Shown here: positions 1 to 8,586 of the stretch, in pieces
Position numbering within the stretch: position 1 is the stretch's first letter
Layout of the letters: the number at the start of each line of letters is the position of its first letter
From: Labilibaculum euxinicum
GTDB lineage: Bacteria > Bacteroidota > Bacteroidia > Bacteroidales > Marinifilaceae
Assembly (NCBI RefSeq): GCF_009795715.1
Contig: NZ_WTCR01000005.1
Coordinates: forward strand, 310,001-374,000
Length of the DNA: 64,000 nt
Direction: 5' to 3'
Position numbers and translations under genes: made by a program
The notes under the pieces: model-generated
What the model was told of the DNA's origin: nothing
The model's input: the letters and a program-made list of their open reading frames with translations, nothing else
Databases searched by the model: none

Positions 1-1553
1 CGAATATCGTCAACAACTGAAAGTTTAAGATGTTCCTTATTTCTTCCTACCGGACGACTATAACCATAATCGAGAACTTGTTCGCTCACAAAAACCGGGG
101 TCATGTTTTTTGGGCCGAAAGGCTCAAACTGTTTAATAATCCGGAAAAATTTAGGGGTAATATCAGATAATTTTATATTTGCATCAATCTTAACCTGAGG
201 AACCAACATATCTTCTGAAATGTTATTTACCACATAATCTTCGAAACGTTTTTGGAACTCTCCAACATTCTCGATTTTCATAGTTAAACCTGCAGCATAC
301 TTGTGACCACCAAAGTTTTCCAGTAAATCACTACATTCCGAAATTGCATTGTACAAATCAAAACCGTCAACCGAACGAGCGCTGCCTGTAGCAAAACCAT
401 TCGATTCGGTAAGAATTACTGTTGGTTTATAATAATTCTCAATCATTCGAGAAGCAACAATACCAATCACTCCTTTGTGCCAGTTACGATCAAAAAGAAC
501 AGTGCTTTTTTTAGCAAGCAACGCGCTGCTTTTTGCAACTCTTTCCAACGCTTCATCCGTAATACTATGATCCAATTCTTTGCGATCTTCGTTCATCACA
601 TCAATTGTATCTCCTATTAATATGGCCGACTCCTCAGTATCGGCAATCAGCAATTGAACTGCCCGGTTGCCCGATTGAATTCTTCCGGCAGCATTAATTC
701 TTGGACCGACTTTAAAAACAATATCGTTTACTGTCAGATCTTTGTCAACTCCGGCTAAATTTAATATTGTTTTCAGTCCTAGTCTCGGAGAATTATTCAG
801 TTGTATTAATCCAAAATAGGTCAGCACTCTGTTCTCGCCGGTAATTGGGACAATATCCGAAGCTATACTAACAGCCAATAAATCAAGCAATGGTATCAAC
901 TCCTCAAATGGCCATCCCATTTTCTGAGCCAATCCCTGCATTAACTTAAAGCCAACTCCACAACCCGATAACGCATCACAAGGATAATCGCAATCCAATC
1001 TTTTAGGATCGAGAACTGCAATTGCCTCTGGCAAAATATCGCCTGGTGTATGATGATCGCAAACTATAAAATCGATGCCTTTTTCATTCGCGTATGCAAT
1101 TTTACCAACGGCCTTAATACCGCAGTCCAATGCAATTATCAATTTAAAATTGTTATCCGCGGCGTAATCAATCCCTGCTGTTGAAACGCCGTAACCTTCC
1201 GAGTACCGATCAGGAATATAATAATCTATAAAATCGAAGTGTTTTTTAAGATAAGTGTAAACAAGAGAAACAGATGTGGTTCCATCAACGTCATAATCAC
1301 CATAGATCATAACTCTTTCTTGTTTCTGAATTGCTGTCTCTATTCTTTCAACAGCTTTATCCATATCTTTCATTAGAAAAGGATCGTGCAGATCATCGAG
1401 GCTGGGACGAAAAAACTTCTTTGCCATATCGAATGTAGTAATCCCACGTTGCACCAGCAAATCAGCGACTAAACGGTCAACACCAAGTGATTTCATAAGT
1501 GTTATAACCGTTCCTTCATCTCCCGGCTCATTGATTACCCATCTCTTTTCCAT
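1..1553 (-). CDS. recJ: Single-stranded-DNA-specific exonuclease RecJ (C-terminus beyond window)
   Basis: Translating the minus strand from the ATG at 1553 gives an open frame that runs off the left edge, about 517 residues of a family usually near 570. The DHH phosphoesterase motifs are visible: YGDYDVDG at residues 84-91, then a DCG motif and a DHH motif further on, which bind the catalytic metals. RecJ degrades single-stranded DNA 5' to 3' in recombination and mismatch or base-excision repair. It starts 23 bases after lipB and is probably the last gene of a lipA-lipB-recJ unit. Identity is secure from the motifs; only the extreme C-terminus is missing because of the window boundary. Confidence 0.95.
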   Translation of the reverse strand, partial: MEKRWVINEPGDEGTVITLMKSLGVDRLVADLLVQRGITTFDMAKKFFRPSLDDLHDPFLMKDMDKAVERIETAIQKQERVMIYGDYDVDGTTSVSLVYTYLKKHFDFIDYYIPDRYSEGYGVSTAGIDYAADNNFKLIIALDCGIKAVGKIAYANEKGIDFIVCDHHTPGDILPEAIAVLDPKRLDCDYPCDALSGCGVGFKLMQGLAQKMGWPFEELIPLLDLLAVSIASDIVPITGENRVLTYFGLIQLNNSPRLGLKTILNLAGVDKDLTVNDIVFKVGPRINAAGRIQSGNRAVQLLIADTEESAILIGDTIDVMNEDRKELDHSITDEALERVAKSSALLAKKSTVLFDRNWHKGVIGIVASRMIENYYKPTVILTESNGFATGSARSVDGFDLYNAISECSDLLENFGGHKYAAGLTMKIENVGEFQKRFEDYVVNNISEDMLVPQVKIDANIKLSDITPKFFRIIKQFEPFGPKNMTPVFVSEQVLDYGYSRPVGRNKEHLKLSVVDDI

Positions 1554-1576
1554 ATTCTAGAATTTGGCTAGCTAAA

Positions 1577-2281
1577 TTAGTCAATTTCAAGCGTCATATC
1601 AAACAGTTTAGTGATATGGCTCTTCAAATTATGTTTTACTTCTTCAATATCAAGCTCTTTGCCCAATTCTTTTTTTAAGGATGTTACCCCTTTATCAACA
1701 AATCCACACGGATTAATGTACTCAAAATATTTTAAATCGGTATTTACATTAAAAGCAAAACCATGCATGCTTACCCATCTGCTGATTCGCACACCAATAG
1801 CACAAATTTTGCGAACAGTCGGCTTTCCAACATCCAACCAAACTCCTGTTGCACCTTCCAACCGCGTTCCAACAATTCCATAATCGGCAATACAATTAAT
1901 AACAGCTTGCTCCAGAGTTTCGATGTATTTTTTAATTCCCATATCGTAGGTTTCCAAATTTAAGATTGGATACCCAACAATCTGTCCCGGCCCATGATAG
2001 GTAATATCACCTCCGCGATTAATTTTATGAAAAGTTGCCTCTTTTGCCTGAAGCTGCAATAAATCAAGAAGCATATTTTGTTCTTTCCCGCTTTTTCCAA
2101 GCGTATAAACGTGTGGATGTTCGCAAAACAACAAATAATTATTTGATAATTTTTTCTGATCAGCCGGAAGATCAGCATTAGCCAGCTTGGATGTCAGAAC
2201 TTCATTAAACAAATTTTCCTGATAATCCCATGCTTCTTTATAATCAATCGATCCAAGATCGCAAAATACAGTCTTAATCAT
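1577..2281 (-). CDS. lipB: Octanoyl-[acyl carrier protein]:protein octanoyltransferase LipB
   Basis: Transfers octanoate from acyl carrier protein to the lipoyl domains of 2-oxoacid dehydrogenases and GcvH, the first step of lipoate assembly, in the cytoplasm. The 234-residue protein has the family signature RGGDITYHGPGQ at 89-100, a lysine in RKICAIG (Lys158) and a cysteine in NPCGF (Cys192), matching the Lys/Cys catalytic pair known for LipB. Its start overlaps the end of lipA by 8 bases, so the two are translationally coupled and act consecutively on the same substrate. Length is normal for the family. The assignment is firm. Confidence 0.97.
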   Translation of the reverse strand: MIKTVFCDLGSIDYKEAWDYQENLFNEVLTSKLANADLPADQKKLSNNYLLFCEHPHVYTLGKSGKEQNMLLDLLQLQAKEATFHKINRGGDITYHGPGQIVGYPILNLETYDMGIKKYIETLEQAVINCIADYGIVGTRLEGATGVWLDVGKPTVRKICAIGVRISRWVSMHGFAFNVNTDLKYFEYINPCGFVDKGVTSLKKELGKELDIEEVKHNLKSHITKLFDMTLEID

Positions 2282-3152
2282 CTTTTAAACTCCGTTTTAA
2301 GTTTAACGCATTTACATGACGTTCTGCATGATATGAGGAACGCACCAAAGGTGTACTTTCTACAAATGCAAAACCTTTTTCCAAACCAACAGTTTCATAT
2401 TTTTTGAATACCTCAGGAGTAATGTATTCCTGAACTTCCAAATGATTTTTTGTTGGCTGCAAATACTGACCAATTGTCATGACTCTGACTCCCACCTCAA
2501 GCAAATCATCCATTACTTGATAAATCTCTTCTTCTTTCTCGCCCAAACCAAGCATTATTCCCGATTTAGCGACAATCCCCGAATCTGAAATTTGCTTTAA
2601 CACCTTCAAGCTTAAATCGTATTTTGCTTTGCTTCGAACTTCACGGGTTAATCTTCGAACCGTTTCCAGATTATGAGAGATCACCTCCGGATTCATATCA
2701 ATCACTCTTTGAATGTCCTCCTCTTTCCCATTAAAATCGGGGATTAAAACCTCAAGTGTGGTTTCCGGAGTAGTTTCTTTTATACATTTTATGGTTTCTG
2801 CCCAAATTCCAGATCCTCCGTCTTCCAAATCATCCCGGTCAACAGAAGTTATTACAGCATGTTTTAAGCTCATCAGCTTAATGGAACGAGCCAATCTTTT
2901 GGGTTCTTTCCAATCTGCCTCAAGTGGCTTTCCTGTTGGAACGTTACAAAATTTGCAGGCACGCGTACAAATATTTCCTAAAATCATAAAAGTAGCAGTT
3001 CCATTTCCCCAACATTCTCCAACATTCGGACATTTCCCGCTCGAACAAATAGTATGCAATCCATTCTCCTTTACTATTCCATTCACGTATGCATAATCGT
3101 CACCCTTTGGCAACTGTATTTTCAACCAATCTGGTTTTCTTCTTGTCTTCAT
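2274..3152 (-). CDS. lipA: Lipoyl synthase LipA (radical SAM)
   Basis: Inserts two sulfurs into protein-bound octanoyl groups to make lipoyl cofactor. Counting from the ATG at 3152 (292 residues), the auxiliary cluster cysteines are in CSSGKCPNVGEC (36, 41, 47), the radical-SAM cluster in CTRACKFC (62, 66, 69), and the conserved RSSYHA motif is near residue 271. An in-frame TTG at 3185 would add 11 residues. I prefer the ATG because related proteins begin close to the RKPDWLK segment and an A-rich stretch precedes it. First gene of lipA-lipB-recJ; a TAnnTTTG element lies about 155 bases upstream. Confidence 0.96.
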   Translation of the reverse strand: MKTRRKPDWLKIQLPKGDDYAYVNGIVKENGLHTICSSGKCPNVGECWGNGTATFMILGNICTRACKFCNVPTGKPLEADWKEPKRLARSIKLMSLKHAVITSVDRDDLEDGGSGIWAETIKCIKETTPETTLEVLIPDFNGKEEDIQRVIDMNPEVISHNLETVRRLTREVRSKAKYDLSLKVLKQISDSGIVAKSGIMLGLGEKEEEIYQVMDDLLEVGVRVMTIGQYLQPTKNHLEVQEYITPEVFKKYETVGLEKGFAFVESTPLVRSSYHAERHVNALNLKRSLKDD

Positions 3153-3305
3153 TTTACTACTGCTTAATTTTTCCTGATGATTCAAAACTCTTTAAACTCT
3201 TTTCATCAATAATTTATAACTGATCAAAACACCACAAATAATCAATTGATTTTCAGCAACAAACACTACAGCAAAATTTAATTCCTAAATAAAAATAAAT
3301 CCACG

Positions 3306-3313
3306 CAAAGGTA
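3306..3313 (-). promoter_or_regulatory. Candidate -7 element for lipA-lipB-recJ
   Basis: On the minus strand this reads TACCTTTG followed by CG, matching the Bacteroidota primary-sigma -7 consensus TAnnTTTG. No good TTTG is present 19-21 bases upstream, so only the -7 half is supported. It implies a leader of roughly 145 bases before the lipA ATG. Confidence 0.4.
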
Positions 3314-3671
3314 TTCGAAACATTTTAACTTTGCATGAAATACCTTATATTTTTGCCTCTTTCGTGAATGTTTCGTTATATTTATTCAATCTAAATACCA
3401 TTAATTTCATGCAATATTACCAATTATATTTGGCTTTACAATGGCATTTGAAACAACACATTTTTCGTTTAAGAAATAGAAAAATTCAACAGTAAAGAAA
3501 ATAAGCTTTCTTTTTAAATCTTTTATAAACCCCCTAAGCTGGCAGACACAATCAATTCTCATACTTTAATTAGCGCAATCAGCATTAAATCCAATAAGTA
3601 AAGCTATTGAAATTAATTATTTGGACAGATTATATTATCTTTGCACCCGAATAAACTTTATTGAGATTAAG
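3314..3671. other. Intergenic region between lipA and lysS
   Basis: AT-rich divergent spacer. Besides the lipA and lysS promoter elements, it has other TAnnTTTG-like octamers on the plus strand at 3326-3333 and 3348-3355, which are not placed near a gene start. I see no RNA gene, repeat or credible small ORF. Confidence 0.5.
3636..3643 (+). promoter_or_regulatory. lysS promoter -7 element (TATCTTTG then CACC)
   Basis: TATCTTTG followed by CACC, the extended Bacteroidota -7 motif also seen before lptB and the tRNA-Leu gene in this window. It lies 29 bases before the ATG at 3672 and downstream of a possible in-frame TTG at 3621. This is the main reason for placing the lysS start at 3672. Confidence 0.65.
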
Positions 3672-5393
3672 ATGAATGCGTTAGAACTTAGTGAACAAGA
3701 AATCATTAGAAGGAATTCCCTTAAAGAAATGCAGTCTATGGGTATCAACCCATTTCCTGCGGCACAATATCATGTAAACAGCTTTTCTTCAGATATTCTG
3801 AAAGATTTCGATCCTGAAAAGAAAAACCTTCAAGAGGTTTGTATAGCAGGTAGAATCATGAGCAGAAGAATTATGGGTAAAGCTTCCTTTCTTGAACTTC
3901 AGGATTCGAAGGGAAGAATACAGGTTTACATTACAAGAGATGATATCTGCCCGGGCGAGGATAAAACCCTTTACAACACAGTATTCAAAAAACTGACTGA
4001 TATTGGTGATTTTATTGGAATTAAGGGTTACGTATTTGTTACTCAGGTAGGTGAAACTTCGGTTCATGCAACCGAAATGACAATTCTTTCAAAATCTATT
4101 CGTCCGCTTCCAATTGTTAAGGAAAAAGATGGAAAAGTTTACGATGCTTTCAGCGATCCTGAAATGCGTTACCGTCAGCGGTATGTTGATTTGGTAGTAA
4201 ACCCATCTGTTAAGGATGTTTTCCTGAAAAGAACGAAAATCATCAACTCGATGCGCGAACTTTTCAACAGCAAGGATTATTTAGAAGTGGAAACACCAAT
4301 CTTACAGGCTATTCCAGGTGGTGCTTCTGCCCGTCCGTTCGAAACACATCACAATGCATTGGATATTCCTCTTTACATGCGTATTGCCAACGAACTTTAT
4401 CTGAAAAGATTAATTGTTGGTGGATTTGACGGGGTTTATGAGTTTGCAAAAGATTTTCGTAACGAAGGAATGGATCGTACTCACAATCCGGAATTTACAG
4501 TAATGGAAATCTATGTTGCCTATAAGGATTACAACTGGATGATGGACTTTACTGAAGAAATGATCGAGAAAATTGCGATGGATCTTCACGGAAAAACCAA
4601 ATTGACTGTTGGCGATAAGGAGATTGATTTCAAACGTCCTTTCAAACGGATCTCTATGCTTGATTCTATTCTTGAATTCACCGGAATTGATATCAATGGA
4701 ATGGATGATGTACAACTTCGCGAGGTTTGTAAAAAACTGAATATAGAAGTGGATGAAACCATGGGAAAAGGAAAATTAATCGATGAAATTTTTGGTGAGA
4801 AATGTGAAGGAAATTACATTCAGCCAACTTTCATTACCGATTACCCTGTTGAAATGTCTCCTCTTTGCAAAAAGCACAGAGACAATCCGGAATTAACCGA
4901 GCGCTTCGAACTAATGGTGAATGGAAAAGAACTTTGTAATGCATATTCGGAGTTAAATGATCCTATTGATCAGTTGGAGCGTTTTCAGGAACAAAACAAA
5001 TTAAGTGAAAAGGGTGATGATGAAGCCATGTTTATTGATATGGACTTTGTTCGTGCTCTTGAATATGGTATGCCTCCTACATCAGGAATGGGAATTGGTA
5101 TTGATCGGTTAACGATGTTGATGACCAACTCACAATCAATTCAGGATGTATTATTCTTCCCGCAAATGAGACCTGAGAAGAAAGCGGCTGTTGACAGTGA
5201 TGATAAATTTATTGCTTTGGGGATTGCCCCTGAATGGATGCCTGTAATTCGTAAAGCGGGTTTTTTAACCGTTAGCGCTTTAAAGGAAGAAAAGTCAACA
5301 AAACTTCATCAGGATATTTGCGGCTGGAATAAAAAACTAAAAATGGGATTAAAAAACCCAAGTCAGGAAGAAGTAGCAGAGTGGTTGTCTTAA
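3672..5393 (+). CDS. lysS: Lysyl-tRNA synthetase, class II
   Basis: Charges tRNA-Lys. The 573-residue protein has an N-terminal OB-fold anticodon-binding domain (about 50-160), class II motif 2 in [14 protein letters not shown] and motif 3 in [12 protein letters not shown]. After motif 3 it continues about 70 residues with a small helical C-terminal extension ([14 protein letters not shown] onward). This makes it longer than the roughly 505-residue enterobacterial enzyme, but such length is usual in this phylum. The frame is open back to a TTG at 3621, but the promoter element at 3636-3643 makes ATG 3672 the likely start. A hairpin follows the stop. Single-gene unit. Confidence 0.97.
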   Translation: MNALELSEQEIIRRNSLKEMQSMGINPFPAAQYHVNSFSSDILKDFDPEKKNLQEVCIAGRIMSRRIMGKASFLELQDSKGRIQVYITRDDICPGEDKTLYNTVFKKLTDIGDFIGIKGYVFVTQVGETSVHATEMTILSKSIRPLPIVKEKDGKVYDAFSDPEMRYRQRYVDLVVNPSVKDVFLKRTKIINSMRELFNSKDYLEVETPILQAIPGGASARPFETHHNALDIPLYMRIANELYLKRLIVGGFDGVYEFAKDFRNEGMDRTHNPEFTVMEIYVAYKDYNWMMDFTEEMIEKIAMDLHGKTKLTVGDKEIDFKRPFKRISMLDSILEFTGIDINGMDDVQLREVCKKLNIEVDETMGKGKLIDEIFGEKCEGNYIQPTFITDYPVEMSPLCKKHRDNPELTERFELMVNGKELCNAYSELNDPIDQLERFQEQNKLSEKGDDEAMFIDMDFVRALEYGMPPTSGMGIGIDRLTMLMTNSQSIQDVLFFPQMRPEKKAAVDSDDKFIALGIAPEWMPVIRKAGFLTVSALKEEKSTKLHQDICGWNKKLKMGLKNPSQEEVAEWLS

Positions 5394-5417
5394 TAATTCC
5401 CGCTTTAAAATATTTTC

Positions 5418-5454
5418 ATATCGGAGGTCGGGAATTTCTCCCTTCCTCCGATAT
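5418..5454 (+). terminator. Hairpin after lysS
   Basis: Perfect 10-base arms ATATCGGAGG (5418-5427) and CCTCCGATAT (5445-5454) enclose a 17-base loop just after the lysS stop. There is no long T-run, so it may be a weak terminator or an mRNA-stabilising hairpin. Confidence 0.55.
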
Positions 5455-5522
5455 TTAGTAAATTAGAGATCTGATCGTTACAGAAATAATTCTCTAACAA
5501 CACCAGACTTATCAATAAATTC

Positions 5523-6518
5523 ATGAACAAATCATCAAAAATTGCCATAATTGGTGGTGGTAGCTGGGCTACAGCTATTGCAAAAATCTTTATGGAAAAT
5601 GTAGCAGAAATTAACTGGTACATGCGTAATCCGGATACCATTGACCAATTTAAGGAATTAGGTCATAACCCACGCTACATTACCAGTGCGGAATTTGACA
5701 TCGACAAAATCAATTTCTCACATAATATTGATGAAATCGTAACAAATTCTGACATCATTGTTTTTGCAATACCATCCGCATTCTTGAAGAATGCACTAAA
5801 AAATCTTACGGTAAGCCTTGAAGATAAATTTATTGTATCAGCAATTAAAGGTATTGTTCCCGATGAAAATATGATTATTGGTGAATTCTTTAATGAAAAA
5901 TACAATGTGCCAATTGACAACATCGGAATAATATCCGGTCCATGCCATGCGGAAGAAGTTGCATTGGAACGATTATCATATTTAACGATTGCCTCTCAGA
6001 ATACAAAAAAAGCAAGAGTTTTGGCTCTAAAAATGGAATGTGCATATATTAAAACAACCATTTCCGATGATATTTACGGAACTGAATATTCGGCTGTTCT
6101 AAAAAATGTTATTGCCATCGCTTCCGGTATTTGTCACGGACTTCGTTATGGTGATAATTTTCAAGCCGTGCTGATATCAAACGCAATTCAGGAAATTAAA
6201 CGATTTGTAGATACGGTTCATCCCATCACAAGAGATATTAAAAGCTCAGCTTATTTAGGCGATTTATTGGTCACCTGTTATTCTCAATTTAGTAGAAACA
6301 GAACTTTTGGAACCATGATTGGGAAAGGATATTCTGTGAAATTTGCTCAGTTAGAAATGCATATGATTGCCGAAGGATATTATGCGGTTAGTTGTATCAA
6401 AGAAATTAATGATAAATACAAGGTTCACATGCCAATTACCATGGCTGTTTATAATATTCTGTACGAAAAAATATCTCCTGCAATGGAAATCAAATTATTA
6501 ACAGAAGATTTACGTTAA
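5523..6518 (+). CDS. gpsA: Glycerol-3-phosphate dehydrogenase [NAD(P)+]
   Basis: Reduces dihydroxyacetone phosphate to sn-glycerol-3-phosphate, the backbone for phospholipid synthesis. The 331-residue protein opens with a Rossmann nucleotide-binding motif, GGGSWATA at residues 11-18. It has the substrate-domain motifs ISGPCHAEEVA and, around residue 195, LKNVIAIASGI with the catalytic lysine. Length and motif order are normal. It lies between lysS and pgi with its own start and 130 or more bases on each side, so it is probably a single-gene unit. Confidence 0.96.
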   Translation: MNKSSKIAIIGGGSWATAIAKIFMENVAEINWYMRNPDTIDQFKELGHNPRYITSAEFDIDKINFSHNIDEIVTNSDIIVFAIPSAFLKNALKNLTVSLEDKFIVSAIKGIVPDENMIIGEFFNEKYNVPIDNIGIISGPCHAEEVALERLSYLTIASQNTKKARVLALKMECAYIKTTISDDIYGTEYSAVLKNVIAIASGICHGLRYGDNFQAVLISNAIQEIKRFVDTVHPITRDIKSSAYLGDLLVTCYSQFSRNRTFGTMIGKGYSVKFAQLEMHMIAEGYYAVSCIKEINDKYKVHMPITMAVYNILYEKISPAMEIKLLTEDLR

Positions 6519-6745
6519 AGTTATTTTTCAATTGTAAATTTGTATTTTGAAAAACTTTTCATTTTACAAAAGTAAAAGTAACGCATTGCATGAATGCAGA
6601 ATAAGAGAGATCGCAAAAGCATTCGTCAATTATTTTAGTTTGAAATACATTTAATTAATTATACACATTAAACCCATTTCTGTCTTTCGCTCTGAGGGGG
6701 TATCGGTTCTGACAGATCTGGATTTTACAACTTAATTTGAAAATA

Positions 6746-8086
6746 ATGGAACACATCAAGTTGAGCTTTGAAAAATCTTTAAACTTCGTAAGCAAGGAAG
6801 AGATTTTCAAATTTAAAGAAGAAAGTCAAAAACATTTAACTGCTCTTCAAAAAGGAACCGGTAAGGGAAATGACTATGTTGGTTGGGTAGATTTACCTTC
6901 TCAGATTACTGAAGAAGAGCTAAATGATATCGAAGCAACCGCTTTATCTTTGAAAGATAAAGTAGAAGTATTGGTAGTAATTGGTATTGGAGGATCGTAC
7001 CTGGGTGCAAAAGCTGTTAACGATGCTTTGGCTCATAGTTTCGATCAACTGAATATCGGTAACGAAAATCCGCTTGTATTGTATGCCGGACAAAATATCA
7101 GCGAGGACTATCTGTTCGAGTTAATGGACATTTTAAAAGATCTTGAGTTTGGTATTTGTGTAATATCTAAATCGGGAACAACTACCGAACCTGCTATTGC
7201 CTTTCGTTTGTTAAAAGAACTTTTGGAAGAAAATGTTGGCAAAGAGGAAGCTCGTGAAAGAATTATCGCTATTACAGATGCATCAAAAGGAGCTCTTAGA
7301 ACTCTTGCTGTTCAGGAAGGCTACAAAACATTTGTAATTCCTGATGACGTTGGTGGTAGATTTTCGGTTTTAACTCCTGTTGGATTGCTTCCTATTGCGG
7401 TTGCAGGTCACGACATCAAGGAATTGGTAAAAGGCGCTAAATCGATGCAGGAATATTCAATAGCAACGGCATTCGAAGAAAATCCTGCATTACTATACGC
7501 AGCTACCAGAAATGCTCTTTACGCAAAAGGCAAAGGAATTGAAATTTTAGCCAATTACAATCCAAAACTGCACAATGTAGCCGAATGGTGGAAGCAACTT
7601 TACGGTGAAAGCGAAGGAAAAGAAAACAAAGGTATTTTTCCAGCCAGTGTTGATTTCACAAGTGATTTGCACTCAATGGGACAATATATTCAGGAAGGAC
7701 AACGTAACATTTTCGAAACTGTTATTTCAATTGCTAAACCCAACCATACTGTAATTATTCCTGAAGATAAAGACAATCTTGACGGTTTGAACTTTTTGGC
7801 TGGAAGACGCATTGACGCGGTGAATAAAATGGCAGAATTAGGAACCCAATTGGCTCACGTTGACGGTGGTGTTCCAAATCTAAGAATTGAAATGCCTCAG
7901 TTGAATGAATTCTACTTAGGTGAATTGCTTTATTTCTTTGAAATTGCCTGTGGTGTAAGTGGTTACATTCTTGATGTAAACCCATTTGATCAACCCGGTG
8001 TTGAAGCATACAAAAGCAACATGTTTGCTTTGCTTGAAAAACCTGGCTTCGAAGAGGAAACTCAAAAAATCAAAGAGAAATTGTAG
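6746..8086 (+). CDS. pgi: Glucose-6-phosphate isomerase
   Basis: Interconverts glucose-6-phosphate and fructose-6-phosphate. At 446 residues from ATG 6746 it belongs to the short bacillus-type Pgi group rather than the 550-residue proteobacterial type. Visible features are [10 protein letters not shown] (from residue 80), the phosphate-binding SKSGTTTEP stretch, a [10 protein letters not shown] segment and the catalytic-site region around [12 protein letters not shown]. The frame is open to a TTG at 6737, nine bases upstream, but ATG 6746 is the simpler start. The leader region carries an inverted TCTGTC/GACAGA pair (6679-6716) of unknown meaning. A strong hairpin follows the gene. Confidence 0.96.
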   Translation: MEHIKLSFEKSLNFVSKEEIFKFKEESQKHLTALQKGTGKGNDYVGWVDLPSQITEEELNDIEATALSLKDKVEVLVVIGIGGSYLGAKAVNDALAHSFDQLNIGNENPLVLYAGQNISEDYLFELMDILKDLEFGICVISKSGTTTEPAIAFRLLKELLEENVGKEEARERIIAITDASKGALRTLAVQEGYKTFVIPDDVGGRFSVLTPVGLLPIAVAGHDIKELVKGAKSMQEYSIATAFEENPALLYAATRNALYAKGKGIEILANYNPKLHNVAEWWKQLYGESEGKENKGIFPASVDFTSDLHSMGQYIQEGQRNIFETVISIAKPNHTVIIPEDKDNLDGLNFLAGRRIDAVNKMAELGTQLAHVDGGVPNLRIEMPQLNEFYLGELLYFFEIACGVSGYILDVNPFDQPGVEAYKSNMFALLEKPGFEEETQKIKEKL

Positions 8087-8104
8087 TCTCAGTTTCAATA
8101 CTAT

Positions 8105-8138
8105 AAAAAAAGATCAACTTTAGAGTTGATCTTTTTTT
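8105..8138. terminator. Bidirectional terminator between pgi and the 8120-8425 gene
   Basis: Arms AAAAAAGATCAACT and AGTTGATCTTTTTT around a TTAG loop, flanked by A and T runs on both sides. It can serve pgi on the plus strand and the small membrane-protein gene on the minus strand, whose stop codon lies inside the hairpin. Confidence 0.85.
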
Positions 8139-8425
8139 ATTTCCTCACTTTGTAGCTCTTCTGCTAAACTCTTTTTTGCATCCCTTCGAATCCGTGTTTT
8201 TTTCCCCGCAAACTGCCCCAAAAAGAAAGCACTCACCATAATTGGATAGGTGTATAACTGAAAGCCCAAACCAAACAAATGCCGAAACAGGATTACAAAT
8301 GGAATGGGTGCATGAATACAGACAAACCACATTACTGAGAACTTTTTAAATCCTTGCCTGATAAATCCAAATGGTATATTCAAAATAAAAGTTGAGAGAG
8401 CTGCTAAAAGTAAATTTAGTTCCAT
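8120..8425 (-). CDS. Small conserved membrane protein of unknown function
   Basis: A 101-residue protein from the ATG at 8425; an in-frame extension upstream to 8485 is less likely. Two to three hydrophobic segments are visible: residues 1-25, 30-55 around FSVMWFVCIHAPIPFVILFR, and 60-78 around YPIMVSAFFLGQF. A short basic, then acidic, cytoplasmic tail follows. I do not recognise a named family, although small proteins of this look are common in Bacteroidota. Its stop codon lies inside the terminator hairpin shared with pgi. No function can be assigned. Confidence 0.75.
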   Translation of the reverse strand: MELNLLLAALSTFILNIPFGFIRQGFKKFSVMWFVCIHAPIPFVILFRHLFGLGFQLYTYPIMVSAFFLGQFAGKKTRIRRDAKKSLAEELQSEEIKKDQL

Positions 8426-8586
8426 GCAAACGAATATATTAATAATATCTAATAAAACGGTGCGTAATCTCTTTAATAAAAACAAACTAATATTTACATT
8501 TGCCCCAATTAAAAATGCTTTAAATTATGCAGTACTCATCTCTAAACTAGAAGGAAGCTTGTTGGTGATATTCGACAGAAATCGAA

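Noticed and set aside
6679-6716. Inverted TCTGTC/GACAGA pair in the pgi leader as a riboswitch
   Set aside because: Only six base pairs around a 26-base loop; not enough to support a regulatory RNA.
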